Of a DNA stretch of 64,000 bases, positions 1 to 8,419 are shown one piece after another. How positions within the stretch are numbered: the first letter of the stretch is position 1; every line of letters begins with the position of its first letter. The notes under the pieces are model-generated. The model was not told the origin of the DNA, searched no databases, and saw nothing but the letters and a program-made list of their open reading frames with translations. Source of the stretch: Streptosporangium sp. NBC_01755. Lineage in GTDB: Bacteria; Actinomycetota; Actinomycetes; Streptosporangiales; Streptosporangiaceae. A program made the position numbers and the translations under genes. The stretch spans positions 7,316,001 to 7,380,000 of the forward strand of contig NZ_CP109131.1 of assembly GCF_035917995.1 (NCBI RefSeq), in the 5' to 3' direction.

Positions 1-225
1 CTGGTGGTGTGCCGTATCACCCAGATCAAGGAAAACCGCCGATCGCCACCCCTGCGCCCCCACTCAGCGCCCACTATGCCCCGCTTCGACCCCTCGCTGA
101 ATCCCCGACGTCCACTCCTGACACCAGCCACCACCGCACCGTCGTGCACGGACCGGTGCTGATGAGCGGTCCCAAGCCCTCACCCGCCCTACCCGAATTA
201 ATCAGGTGCTGATCGGCGTCATGGC

Positions 226-387
226 TCATGATTCCTCGGTATCGGAATCGGTGAACGCTCGTAGCCGTAGCCGTAGCCGTAGCCACATCGCCACGTTGTC
301 GGCGAACCAGGCGAAGAAGTCGCTGTCCCGCTTACCGGCGTAACGGACATTCCCCCGTACCCTCTGTGCCAAGCTCAAGCGGGACAC
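226..387 (-). CDS. small hypothetical ORF, 53 aa
   Basis: This minus-strand frame runs from a GTG at 387 to a TGA at 226. The middle is rich in aromatic and charged residues (VRYAGKRDSDFFAWFADN) and is followed by an LR repeat encoded by the GTAGCC hexanucleotide repeat at about 265-285. I do not recognise the family. The frame ends upstream at the edge of the IS630 element (404), where an in-frame TAG lies, so it could be a short gene or the tail of an interrupted one. Codon use looks plausible, but there is no strong ribosome binding site. Confidence 0.3.
   Translation of the reverse strand: MSRLSLAQRVRGNVRYAGKRDSDFFAWFADNVAMWLRLRLRLRAFTDSDTEES
260..286. repeat. hexanucleotide tandem repeat (GTAGCC)n
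   Basis: About four consecutive copies of GTAGCC are seen. On the minus strand they encode alternating Leu-Arg in the small ORF at 226-387. It is a short simple repeat with no spacers and is not a CRISPR. Confidence 0.8.
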
Positions 388-403
388 GCGGGGATGAAGT
401 TCC

Positions 404-418
404 TACTGAGCCGATCAT
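404..418 (+). repeat. IS630 left inverted repeat, outer part (5' exon of intron 1)
   Basis: TACTGAGCCGATCAT matches the outer part of the right repeat with one mismatch. It ends exactly where the intron motif GTGCG begins. Confidence 0.85.
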
Positions 419-1004
419 GTGCGCCCAGTAGAACTGGAGGTGAAGCCGTGACATAGCGGCTGATCTGCATGTTCGTAAGCTCGTCGTCGCTTGCCGGTGA
501 AAGTCCGGTCCGGGTAGCTGCCAGGAGGCCCGGTAGCAGGCTGGCGGCTTCGTCTGGAAACGGGCGGGGTCGAAGCCCAGCGTCAAAAGCCCTTAAGGGG
601 GAGCGACGATGCGGTCCGTAGCATGACGCGAAGCCTGCGGCGTCGTTACTCAGCCGTCTTCGGACGGGACAAGGGAGAGCCGAGCCCCTCGTGATCGGGG
701 TGAAGGCCATGGAAGCGGCGAAGAGCCTGGAAATTGCAGCCGCGAAGAACTCCCCGGCGTATGGGGCGCGGAACGTATCGATAGTGACGGCGGGAACTGG
801 GGAGGCCCTCCCCGGCCCGGTGACCTGCGGAAGGTGTTACCGGAGCGTGGCGTCCTATAACCGGTCAACGCCGGGAAGTGGATTGCTGGCCGGGTGGGCG
901 TCGGAGGCGGCCGTAGTACTGCTTGAGCCGACCGGACAACATAACCGGCGGTGAGGGAAGGGCCGCTACTTCGTCGATGCATATTGAGGTGGAGGAGGGG
1001 CTCG

Positions 1005-2384
1005 GTGAGTGCCGTTTTGGCTATTCCCGCCGCCGTGGGGCCGCGTGTTCCGCGTGATCCGGTCCGCGCCTTGCAGCATGTGCTCTACCGGGCGGCCAAG
1101 GCCGATCCCGGACGTCGGTTCCACGCGCTCATGGACAAGGTCTATCGCAGAGACGTTCTGGAGCGCGGGTGGGTCATGGTGCGCAGCAACAACGGCGCAC
1201 CGGGCATCGACGCGACCACGCTGGCCGACATCGAGGAGTACGGGATCGTCCGGCTTCTTGAGGAGTTGGCCGCGGAACTTCGGCAGGGCCGGTATCGGCC
1301 ATTGCCCGCGCGCCGGGTGATGATCCCCAAGCCTGGGCTGAAGGACGAGTACCGGCCGTTGTCGATTCCCGCTGTTCGGGATCGGATCGTGCAGGCCGCT
1401 GTGAAGATCGTGTTCGAACCGGTCTTCGAGGCGGACATGGCTGATTGCTCATTCGGGTTTCGCCCGAAGCGCTCAGCACACGATGCTCTGCAAGTGCTCA
1501 TTGAGGAGCAGGCGCGGGGCCGCCGGTGGGTGGTCGAGACGGACATCGCCAACTGCTTTTCGGCGATTCCGCACGATGAGTTGATGCGTGCGATCGAGGA
1601 ACGCGTCTGCGATCAGTCGCTCCTGAAGCTCCTGCGGGTGATTCTGCGCGCCGGGGTGATGGAGGACGGACAGATCCGGCGAGAGGTCACCGGCACGCCA
1701 CAAGGCGGCGTGGTTTCACCCGTCCTCTGTAACGTCTACCTGCACCGATTGGATCGGGCGTGGGACGAGGCGGACGGCGTGCTGGCCCGCTATGCCGACG
1801 ACGCGATCGTGATGTGCTGGTCCCGCGGTCAAGCCGAGCGGGCCCTGGCCCGCCTGACGGAGCTGCTGGCGGCACTCGGTTTGGAGCCGAAGGCCGCCAA
1901 GACCCGCATCGTGCACCTGGAGGTCGGTGGGGAAGGCCTGGACTTCCTGGGCTTTCACCACCGGCTGGTGCGCTCACGCGGGTTCAACGGGAAACGGCCG
2001 TTCGTTTTCCTCGCTCGCTGGCCCTCAGACAGGGCGATGCAACACGCCCGCGACCGGATCCGTGACCTCACGGACGGCCGCAGGCTGCTGCTTCGCACCG
2101 AAGCGATCACCAAGGAGGTCAACCTGTTCCTGCGGGGATGGGCTGGCTATTTCCGGTACGGGCATTCTGCCCGGCGCTTTAGCAAGATCAGAGAGTTCGC
2201 CTGGATGCGCCTGGCGCTGTTCCTCAGCCGAAAACACCGGCGCAGCCGGAGCTACGGCCGGGGCGTGCTGAAACGCTCGCTCAGCGATCTCGGCTTGATC
2301 AGCCTGTATGGAATCGTCGTCGCGCCCAGGGCGGGCAAGCCCTGGCGGGAAAGGCCGAATGCCGGCGGTGAACGACGTCGGTGA
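1005..2384 (+). CDS. ltrA: group II intron reverse transcriptase/maturase
   Basis: This intron-encoded protein supports splicing of its host intron and copies it into DNA during retrohoming. The GTG at 1005 is chosen because it follows a GGAGGAGGGG ribosome binding site; the frame is open further upstream. It is about 459 residues, with RT fingers and palm blocks, a GTPQGG motif before the catalytic centre and the YADD box at about residues 263-266 (RYADDAIVMC). A C-terminal maturase X domain follows, with FLRGWAGYFRYG. I see no HNH endonuclease motif, so mobility may depend on replication forks or nicked targets. Its stop codon overlaps the first bases of domain V. Confidence 0.93.
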   Translation: MSAVLAIPAAVGPRVPRDPVRALQHVLYRAAKADPGRRFHALMDKVYRRDVLERGWVMVRSNNGAPGIDATTLADIEEYGIVRLLEELAAELRQGRYRPLPARRVMIPKPGLKDEYRPLSIPAVRDRIVQAAVKIVFEPVFEADMADCSFGFRPKRSAHDALQVLIEEQARGRRWVVETDIANCFSAIPHDELMRAIEERVCDQSLLKLLRVILRAGVMEDGQIRREVTGTPQGGVVSPVLCNVYLHRLDRAWDEADGVLARYADDAIVMCWSRGQAERALARLTELLAALGLEPKAAKTRIVHLEVGGEGLDFLGFHHRLVRSRGFNGKRPFVFLARWPSDRAMQHARDRIRDLTDGRRLLLRTEAITKEVNLFLRGWAGYFRYGHSARRFSKIREFAWMRLALFLSRKHRRSRSYGRGVLKRSLSDLGLISLYGIVVAPRAGKPWRERPNAGGERRR

Positions 2385-2415
2385 GCCGTGTGCGGGAGAA
2401 CCGCATGCACGGATC
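2383..2415 (+). ncRNA. group II intron 1 domain V
   Basis: This 33-nt hairpin begins GAGCCGTGTGCGG and closes with CCGCATGCACGG. That is the conserved catalytic domain V shape with an AGC-type catalytic triad at its base. It directly follows the maturase ORF. Confidence 0.88.
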
Positions 2416-2552
2416 GAGGTGGCGGGGGTTGGAAACGGAGCGAAGAACCTGGTCACGGCCACTGGGGTGGCACACCCGTCCGGGAAACCGACGGAAGGAA
2501 GGCCCCAGGCCCTCCCGCCAGGAGAAGCCACCGCGCCAGCCCCCGACCCTAC

Positions 2553-2564
2553 AAGTTTTGGGAC
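2553..2564 (+). repeat. IS630 left inverted repeat, inner part (3' exon of intron 1)
   Basis: AAGTTTTGGGAC continues the repeat after the intron and matches the right end with one mismatch. Confidence 0.85.
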
Positions 2565-2572
2565 TATCGGCG

Positions 2573-3586
2573 TTATGCGCCGATGTAGGTCAGGTGCGGG
2601 TCGGTGAAGAAGGCCCGGACGATGTCGGGGCGTTTCTGTAGCCGGTGCATGCCGCTGTGCATGGCCGCGGCCAGTTCGTGTTCATCGGCGACCGCCTCAC
2701 GAGCCACCCGGGCCTTGATGTTTTGGTTGACCCACTCATCAGGGTTGAGATCGGGGGCGTAGGCGGGCAGGAAGAACAAGCGCAACCGGCCGCCGGTACG
2801 TGCGATGAAATCACGCACCGCGGCGGCGGTGTGGATCGAGGAGCCGTCGACGACCAGGAAGATCGGCCCGATGACGGTGCGCAGCAGCTGCGCGCAGAAC
2901 CCGAGAAACGCCCAGCGGTCCATCGAGCCGTGCCACAGCCGGTAGCGCAGCGTGCCGTCCGCGGCGACCGCCGAGAACATCTTCACCGACCGGCGCTGCG
3001 CCCCGGCGCACACCACCGGGGTCTGTCCGATCAGTCCCCAGGTGGTCCCGGCGCGGTGATCGACGCGCATGCTCATCTCATCGGCGAACAACACCAGCGC
3101 CCCCCGTGCCCGGGCCAGGCGACAGATCTGCGGCAACAGCACCGTCGTCCACCGGGTGACGGCCGCCGGATCACGCCGCCATGCCCGATAGGCCGGGCGT
3201 TGCGGCGACAGGCCCAGCCCGCGCAGCAACCTCCCGGCCGCCGCCACCGACAAACCGATCCCGAACCAGGCCGCGATCACCAACGCCACCAGCGCCCGCG
3301 TCCACAATGCCACCGCCGTCCCCAGTACCTGACGGGGGGTGACATCACGCACCACCGCCTTGACGCTCTGCTCCTGCCCAGGCGTCAGCCGCCGCGGCCG
3401 ACCCGGCGCCTTCTTGATCCGCAGCGCCTCGTCACCACCTGCCCGGGCCTGGCGTTTCCACCGAAACACCGACTCACGGCCCACCCCCAGCGCCTCGGCC
3501 ACCCGATCCGGTGACATGCCCTCCTCCAGCAACCGGAGGGCGAAAACCTTCTCCTCGAACGTCGCTCTGCGACCTTTTCTCGCCAT
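2573..3586 (-). CDS. IS630-family transposase
   Basis: This DDE transposase of 337 residues moves the IS630 element into TA targets. Residues 1-60 form a helix-turn-helix (ATG-proximal MARKGRR, then VAEALGVGRESVFRWKRQA). A winged Arg/Pro-rich segment follows. The DDE core has Asp in VLFADEMSMR, Asp in FLVVDGSSIH and Glu in NPDEWVNQNIK, with the DLNPDE signature typical of the family. Length is normal and no frameshift is needed. The start ATG at 3586 lies about 50 bp inside the right repeat. The ORF looks intact even though the left terminal repeat is split by an intron. Confidence 0.93.
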   Translation of the reverse strand: MARKGRRATFEEKVFALRLLEEGMSPDRVAEALGVGRESVFRWKRQARAGGDEALRIKKAPGRPRRLTPGQEQSVKAVVRDVTPRQVLGTAVALWTRALVALVIAAWFGIGLSVAAAGRLLRGLGLSPQRPAYRAWRRDPAAVTRWTTVLLPQICRLARARGALVLFADEMSMRVDHRAGTTWGLIGQTPVVCAGAQRRSVKMFSAVAADGTLRYRLWHGSMDRWAFLGFCAQLLRTVIGPIFLVVDGSSIHTAAAVRDFIARTGGRLRLFFLPAYAPDLNPDEWVNQNIKARVAREAVADEHELAAAMHSGMHRLQKRPDIVRAFFTDPHLTYIGA

Positions 3587-3636
3587 ACCCCCAGCATGCG
3601 CCTGCCGGAACTCGATCTCCCACCGCTACCCAACAC

Positions 3637-3663
3637 GTACCAAAACTTACGATCGGCTCAGTA
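3637..3663 (-). repeat. IS630 right inverted repeat
   Basis: This uninterrupted 27-bp copy of the terminal repeat includes the flanking TA. It is the reference used to reconstruct the split left end. Confidence 0.88.
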
Positions 3664-3701
3664 ACATGGCACGAGTAGGGCGAGACGTGGTGTAGCAGAC
3701 T

Positions 3702-4074
3702 GTGACAATGACGAAGCGTGACCTGCAGGCCGGAGGGCCTCGGGCTGATCGACCCAAGCGCCGGCACTTCTCGGCGGAGTACAAACTGCGAATGATCACG
3801 GAGTACGACGCGGCTCCGGCGGGCGAGAAGGGGGCTATTCTCCGGCGGGAGGGCCTCTACGACTCCAGCATCCAGCTGTGGCGTAAGCAGCGCGATGAAG
3901 GCGCTTTGAAGGGCGTGTCCGGAGAAAAGCAGGTCGCGTCGAACGAAGCGGCGAGACAGCGGGCGAAAGAGAAGGCCGAAAGGGAGAGGCTGGAACGGGA
4001 GAACGCCCGGCTGAAGAAGAAGCTCACGCAAACCGAGGCCGCCCTGGAGATCGTGGGAAAATGGCACGCGCTCT
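3702..4074 (+). CDS. IS3 OrfA, exon 1 (split by intron 2)
   Basis: This is the first 124 codons of the small IS3 transposase subunit. It contains a helix-turn-helix (about residues 20-65: RRHFSAEYKLRMITEYD, then LRREGLYDSSIQLWRKQRD) and a leucine-zipper-like coiled coil (about 85-125, ERLERENARLKKKL). The coding sequence stops being OrfA-like after ALEIVGKWHAL, where GTGTG of the intron begins. Joined to 6003-6043 it gives a 137-residue protein ending HALLEMMSESADSENS, the normal OrfA end. The start is a GTG at 3702; ATG at 3708 is an alternative. Confidence 0.9.
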
Positions 4075-4659
4075 GTGTGTCACGAACGTTGAGTGGGTCG
4101 TTCCGGTAGGTGGGGCGGGCTCGCGAGACGTGTAACCGTATGGAAGATGGAGGTTTTGTGGCCCTCCGAAGCCGCCCTGCGGGGGGAGGCTTCAAAGCAC
4201 CTCAAGCGGCCTTAGCTGAAGACTGCGGTCGGGAGCGTTGAGGAAAAGGCGCACGCGATGCGTCAGCTGGGGATCGGAAAGGTGAGCTGAGCTCTCCACT
4301 GTTGAAGCATCGAAATACAAGCTGGCACCAAAACGGGGGTATAGAGTGCGCCCTCGGATCAGCCTGGCGGAAACCCGTTTACTGGCCAGGCGGTGTCCGG
4401 TGTGAAGGTGGCACGAGTCCGATCTGCGGCTTCCATGCGGAACGTGAGAGGGCAGGCCCTGAAACAGCTCCGGAATGGTTGGAGCGAGAGGGAGAGCGTC
4501 GAGCGGCAGAAACCGTGAGGCGTTGAGTACCGTTGCAGGGCGTGCAGTCGGACCGGCTCATAGTAGTGATGAAATCCCTGTAATGGGGGTGGAGCGAAGG
4601 GGCCGGACCGTTCGGGTGAAGTTCGTTCGGGCAACCAGGGGAGACCTGGGAGGGATCGA

Positions 4660-5928
4660 GTGGGCAAGCCAATGCCGAATGAGAAACCGTTCGAGATTTC
4701 GAAGCGGGAGGTGTGGCAGGCGTACCAGAAAGTCGCGGCCAATAAAGGGGCACCCGGAGTGGACGGGCAGGCTCTGGAGGCGTTCGAGAAGGATCTGAAG
4801 AACAATCTGTATCGGATCTGGAACAGGATGTCTTCGGGGACTTACTTTCCACCTCCGGTGCTGGCGGTGCCGATACCGAAGAAAGGCGGGGTCAGGATTC
4901 TCGGAATTCCGACGATCGCGGATCGGATTGCGCAGACCGTTGTTGCCCGACGGCTGGAACCTCGTATGGAAGAGATCTTCCATGAGGATTCCTACGGCTA
5001 TCGAGTGAGACGGTCGGCGATTCAAGCGGTACGGAAATGCCGGGAGCGGTGCTGGAAGTATGACTGGGTAATCGATTTGGATATTCAGAAGTTCTTCGAC
5101 AGTTGTCCGCACGACCTGATCGTCAAAGCGGTGGAAGCGAATACCGATCAGCGCTGGATCGTGCTGTATGTCAAACGGTGGCTGGTCGCGCCGTTGCAGC
5201 ACCGGGATGGAACCTTGGAGGCGCGGAACCGGGGAACCCCGCAAGGGTCTGCGGTTTCTCCGTGCCTGGCTAACCTCTTCCTGCACTACGCGTTCGATTC
5301 ATGGATGGCGCGGGAGTTCCCGTCCGTCCGCTTCGAACGGTATGTGGATGACGTGGTCGTGCATTGCGTCAGCGAGCGCCAGGCGCTTGAGGTGAAAGAG
5401 GCGATCGGGAGACGGATAGAGCAGGTAGGGCTGAAACTCCACCCGGACAAGACGAAAATCGTGTACTGCGCGGATAGCAACCGGCGAAACCGTCATACGG
5501 ACGTCGCGTTCGATTTCCTCGGATACGGGTTTCGTCCTCGGGCGGCGATCAACCCGCGTAACGGGGTGGTGTTCACCTCGTTCGCCCCGGCGATCAGCCG
5601 GGACAAGCTGACCGCTAAGGGAGAAGAAGTCCGGGCCTGGCGTCTTCATCTACGGACCGGACACGATCTGGCCGGCCTCGCCGAAGCGATCAATCCGATC
5701 GTTCGAGGCTGGATGACGTACTGGGGCCATTTCCATCGGTCCCATATGTATGGCCTGCTGCGGCGCATCAATGCCTACCTGATGCGCTGGGCCCGTAAGA
5801 AGTATCGGCGGCTCCGCAACCGGAAGAAGCTCGAAGCGTGGTGGGCGAGGCTCGTGGAAAACGAGCCGACGCTGTTTGCGCACTGGGCTTGGATCACCGG
5901 TAGAGGAATCGAGTTCGCTGGACGGTAA
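4660..5928 (+). CDS. ltrA: group II intron reverse transcriptase/maturase
   Basis: This intron-encoded RT/maturase of 422 residues is clearly different in sequence from the one at 1005-2384. The opening block KVAANKGAPGVDG and the block GIPTIADRIAQ are typical of intron RTs. GTPQGSAVSP precedes the YVDD catalytic box at residues 228-231 (RYVDDVVVHC). The C-terminal GIIM/maturase domain has NPIVRGWMTYWGHF. No HNH endonuclease is seen. The GTG start at 4660 follows a GGGAGG site; ATG at 4672 is possible. The stop codon lies immediately before domain V. Confidence 0.93.
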   Translation: MGKPMPNEKPFEISKREVWQAYQKVAANKGAPGVDGQALEAFEKDLKNNLYRIWNRMSSGTYFPPPVLAVPIPKKGGVRILGIPTIADRIAQTVVARRLEPRMEEIFHEDSYGYRVRRSAIQAVRKCRERCWKYDWVIDLDIQKFFDSCPHDLIVKAVEANTDQRWIVLYVKRWLVAPLQHRDGTLEARNRGTPQGSAVSPCLANLFLHYAFDSWMAREFPSVRFERYVDDVVVHCVSERQALEVKEAIGRRIEQVGLKLHPDKTKIVYCADSNRRNRHTDVAFDFLGYGFRPRAAINPRNGVVFTSFAPAISRDKLTAKGEEVRAWRLHLRTGHDLAGLAEAINPIVRGWMTYWGHFHRSHMYGLLRRINAYLMRWARKKYRRLRNRKKLEAWWARLVENEPTLFAHWAWITGRGIEFAGR

Positions 5929-5962
5929 GAGCCGTATGAGCCGAGAGGCTCACGTACGGAAC
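5929..5962 (+). ncRNA. group II intron 2 domain V
   Basis: The 34-nt hairpin starts GAGCCGTATGAGCC, has a GAGA-type tip and closes with GGCTCACGTACGG. This is the conserved catalytic domain V fold. Confidence 0.9.
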
Positions 5963-6002
5963 TGTGGGAGCCGGGAGGTGCGATTCCTCCCGGCGACCCG
6001 AC

Positions 6003-6043
6003 TGGAGATGATGTCCGAGAGCGCGGACTCGGAGAACTCGTGA
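6003..6043 (+). CDS. IS3 OrfA, exon 2
   Basis: This encodes the last residues of OrfA (LEMMSESADSENS) up to a TGA at 6041-6043. It is in frame with 3702-4074 only if the intron is removed. The stop overlaps the GTG of orfB, so spliced mRNA would couple the two. Confidence 0.88.
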
Positions 6044-7065
6044 CCGAGCTTCGCGATGAAGCCCGGCAACAACTCGAACCCCGTGTCGGTATTCAGCGAT
6101 CATGCAAGCTGACCGGCGTTAACCGATCCACGCTGTATCGGCGGCGCGAGCCGAAGAACGGTAAATCGGAAATGGTGAGGCCGTCCCCACCGAACGCGCT
6201 GTCCAAAGAAGAAGCCGATGAGCTGATCGGAGTTCTCAATAGCGAGGAGTTCGCGGACAAGTCGCCCCGACAAGTATGGGCGGCACTGCTGGACCGCGGT
6301 GTCTACCTGGCGTCGCCCTCCACGATGTACCGGGAGCTGCGGACCCGCGGGCAGGTCCGGGAGCGGCGCGCCCAGGCCCGTCACGAGGCGAAGAAAAAGC
6401 CTCAGCTCATCGCCCGCAATCCCAACGAAGTCTGGTCATGGGATATCACGAAGCTCCAGGGACCGGTGCGCGGCCGGTTCTTCGACCTGTACGTGATGAT
6501 CGACATTTACTCGCGATGCGTGGTGCACTGGGAGCTTCACACCCGTGAATCCGGTGAACTGGCTCAGGTGTTCATCGAGAACGCGATCCGCGCCAATGGC
6601 GGCATCGCGCCTAACACCATACATTCCGATCGCGGCACCGCGATGACCTCGATCTCGGTCACCGAACTGCTGTCCGACCTCGGCATCGTCAAATCCCATA
6701 GCCGGCCGAAGGTCAGTAACGACAATCCCTACAGCGAGGCGCAGTTTAAGACCATGAATTACTGCCCGGTGTTTCCCGAGAGGTTCGGGTCATTCGCTGA
6801 CGCTCGTAGTTTCTGCCGACGCTTCTTTGAGTATTACAACCACGAACACTACCATTCCGGGATCGGCCTGCACACGCCGTTCAGCGTGCATATCGGCACC
6901 GCTCAGGCCGTCCAGGACAAGCGCGCCACGACCATCGAGCGGTTCCGGGCCGCCAACCCTCATCGGTTCACCCGCACGCCGTCCCTGCCCAAGATCCCCG
7001 CCGTCGCGTGGATCAACAAGCCTGACGAAAACCAGGACGACCAGACCGGGGAGGCGGCAGCTTAG
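6040..7065 (+). CDS. IS3-family transposase OrfB (rve integrase core)
   Basis: This is the catalytic subunit, 341 residues. An N-terminal HTH_21-like part contains CKLTGVNRSTLYRRR. The rve domain has Asp in SWDITKLQGP, Asp in IHSDRGTAM and Glu in NPYSEAQFKTM, so the DDE triad is complete. The tail YYNHEHYHSGIGLHTP is typical of OrfB. The GTG start at 6040 overlaps the OrfA stop (GTGA). The ORF is full length and looks intact. Confidence 0.95.
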   Translation: MTELRDEARQQLEPRVGIQRSCKLTGVNRSTLYRRREPKNGKSEMVRPSPPNALSKEEADELIGVLNSEEFADKSPRQVWAALLDRGVYLASPSTMYRELRTRGQVRERRAQARHEAKKKPQLIARNPNEVWSWDITKLQGPVRGRFFDLYVMIDIYSRCVVHWELHTRESGELAQVFIENAIRANGGIAPNTIHSDRGTAMTSISVTELLSDLGIVKSHSRPKVSNDNPYSEAQFKTMNYCPVFPERFGSFADARSFCRRFFEYYNHEHYHSGIGLHTPFSVHIGTAQAVQDKRATTIERFRAANPHRFTRTPSLPKIPAVAWINKPDENQDDQTGEAAA

Positions 7066-7068
7066 CGA

Positions 7069-8370
7069 TTACCGCATCGATGTCCCCTTTGACTTGACAC
7101 ATACCGCCTTCAGCTTCGCATCCAAAGGGACATCTACGGCACCGTTCACAGGCTCGACGCTGACCACCTGAGGCGCGCCGGTGTCCTCGCCGGTTCCATT
7201 GTCGCCGTCACTGCCCTCGGGATCGAGATCAAGCTCATCCGCCGCTACCTCAAATGCCTCCCCCTCGCGCTGTCCAGCGATCTGACCGGCGAACGTGTTG
7301 TCGATGGTGGTCCGCTCACTGCCGGTCGGCTCATAGATCGACCTGGCGCGGGCTTCCTCGTACGTCGGAAGGCTCGTGATGGGGTCGGGTGACATGAAGG
7401 TGAAGCCGTCGACGACCGGTGGCTCGGGAAGTTCGAAGTCCACGGTGAGGATGGGCGGGTGCGTCTGCCCCTTGCACTCCTCCAGCGGCGTGGTCCGGCA
7501 GCCGCCGGCGTCCTCGGAGCGGTAGCGCCGCCAGTTACGCAACTCGGACTCGTTGCCGACGGTGAGCCGGATGCCGTAGTTGGTGGCGCCGTTGACCCAC
7601 TCCTGAACAATGCCATTGAGGGAGTGGGTCAAGTCCCAGGCGTAGTTCATGGAGCCGGTGCAGTCTTCGCTGTAGGCGCCGAACTCGGTGTCCGCGCCCG
7701 TGTTGGAGACCGTCGGCTGGGTGTTCCAGGTCAGCTCCAGGTCATCCCAGAACGAGGTGATCCGCCGGGCCGTGATGCCGGAGCCGACCGAGATGCCGCA
7801 CTCGTTGGACTGGTAGTTCCACAGGTGCATGTCGGCGTTTTGCACCGTGCTGCCCGCGAACTCGGCGGGGATGTTCGGGAACTGGAGATAGCCGCGCCAG
7901 CGCTTGGCGATGTTGCTGGCGTACGACTTGCCGACCACGATCTGGTCCTGGTTGAAGGTGTTCCAGCTTTCCTGGTAGTCGACGTGGTTGATCCAGGTGT
8001 CCATGCCGCCGTCCACCTCGACGAGGGTGGTGTCGATCGGCGTGAAGCCCTTACCGTCGGCGTTCTTGACGCGGATCGGCTGGGTATGCATTTCCATCCG
8101 GACCGTCTTGCCGTCCGGGTTGGCGTAGAAGGTGGCGCGTTCCGAGCGCATCGACTTGATCTCGACGCGCCGGTTGTCCTTCTTGGCCTGCGCCAGCGCT
8201 TTGCCGGTGGGTGCGGCAGGGGCGCTCGACGGCGTTGTGGGGGTGGGAGTGGGCTCTTGGGCGATCGCGGGCACGCTCATCAGCGAGATCGGCAGCGTCA
8301 GAGCCACGAGCAGGGCAGCGCGGCGGCGCGTCCGGATGGATAAGCCCGACGCTGTTCGTGATGCGTTCAC
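7069..8370 (-). pseudogene. secreted DNRLRE-domain protein, 3' truncated by IS3
   Basis: An exported protein with a Sec signal peptide (RRRAALLVALTLPISLM, cleavage expected after AIA) and a Pro/Thr/Ser linker. A DNRLRE-type beta domain follows, with runs such as WRGYLQFPNIP, WNYQSNEC and GIRLTVGNESE. These domains occur in secreted, often RHS-like, surface proteins. The last native segment is an Ig-like start (VVSVEPVNGAVDVPLDAKL). The final ten or so residues (CVKSKGTSMR) come from the IS3 right end, so the original C-terminus is lost. The start is a GTG at 8370 with a weak ribosome binding site. Confidence 0.8.
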
Positions 8371-8383
8371 TTCAGTCTTTCGA

Positions 8384-8419
8384 ACATATGTGGCAAAACG
8401 AAGTGATCATCACATATGT
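8384..8419. promoter_or_regulatory. two ACATATGT palindromes upstream of the secreted-protein gene
   Basis: Perfect 8-bp palindromes lie at 8384-8391 and 8412-8419, 28 bp apart centre to centre, just before the GTG at 8370 on the minus strand. The paired spacing suggests an operator. No regulator is assigned; the function is inference. Confidence 0.35.

Larger units (their letters stand above)
419..2552 (+). mobile_element. group II intron 1 (inside IS630 inverted repeat)
   Basis: The 5' end is GTGCGCCCAG and the 3' end is CCCTAC; both are fixed by the reconstructed IS630 repeat. The 5' structural region (419-about 1000) precedes a reverse transcriptase/maturase ORF in domain IV, followed by domain V (2383-2415) and domain VI. 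A loop at 691-696 (GTGATC), closed by CCCC/GGGG, can pair with the last six exon bases GATCAT with one G-U wobble, so it is a good EBS1 candidate at intron position 273. The RT lacks an obvious C-terminal HNH endonuclease. Ends are certain from sequence; the EBS1 call is inference. Confidence 0.9.
404..3663 (-). mobile_element. IS630-family insertion sequence interrupted by a group II intron
   Basis: The right end (3637-3663) reads, on the reverse strand, TACTGAGCCGATCGT followed by AAGTTTTGGTAC. The left end has the same sequence split in two: TACTGAGCCGATCAT at 404-418 and AAGTTTTGGGAC at 2553-2564. Joined, they form a 27-bp inverted repeat with two mismatches. The outermost TA on both sides (404-405 and 3662-3663) fits the TA target duplication of this family. 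The element encodes one transposase (2573-3586, minus). The 2134-bp insert in the left repeat is the group II intron. Confidence 0.88.
4075..6002 (+). mobile_element. group II intron 2 (inside IS3 orfA)
   Basis: It starts GTGTGTCACG and ends CCCGAC. Removing exactly 1928 bp restores the orfA frame and the conserved family sequence ALLEMMSESAD. The loop AGAGTGCG at 4343-4350 can form eight consecutive pairs (one G-U) with the last exon bases CGCGCTCT, so it is a strong EBS1 candidate. It sits at intron position about 269, almost the same place as in intron 1. Domain IV carries an RT/maturase (4660-5928). Domain V is at 5929-5962 and domain VI lies between it and the 3' end. Confidence 0.9.
3688..7101 (+). 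mobile_element. IS3-family element interrupted by a group II intron
   Basis: It contains orfA (split), orfB and group II intron 2. The right end is set near 7101, where the reading frame of the interrupted DNRLRE gene resumes. The sequence there (TGACTTGACACA) resembles IS3-type ends with terminal CA. The left end is less sure: the stretch from about 3688 to 3707 has only weak similarity to the reverse complement of the right end. Only about 25 bp separate it from the IS630 right end. Confidence 0.75.

Noticed and set aside
260..286. GTAGCC repeats as a CRISPR or minisatellite of interest
   Set aside because: There are only four 6-bp units without spacers. No CRISPR array was seen anywhere in the window.
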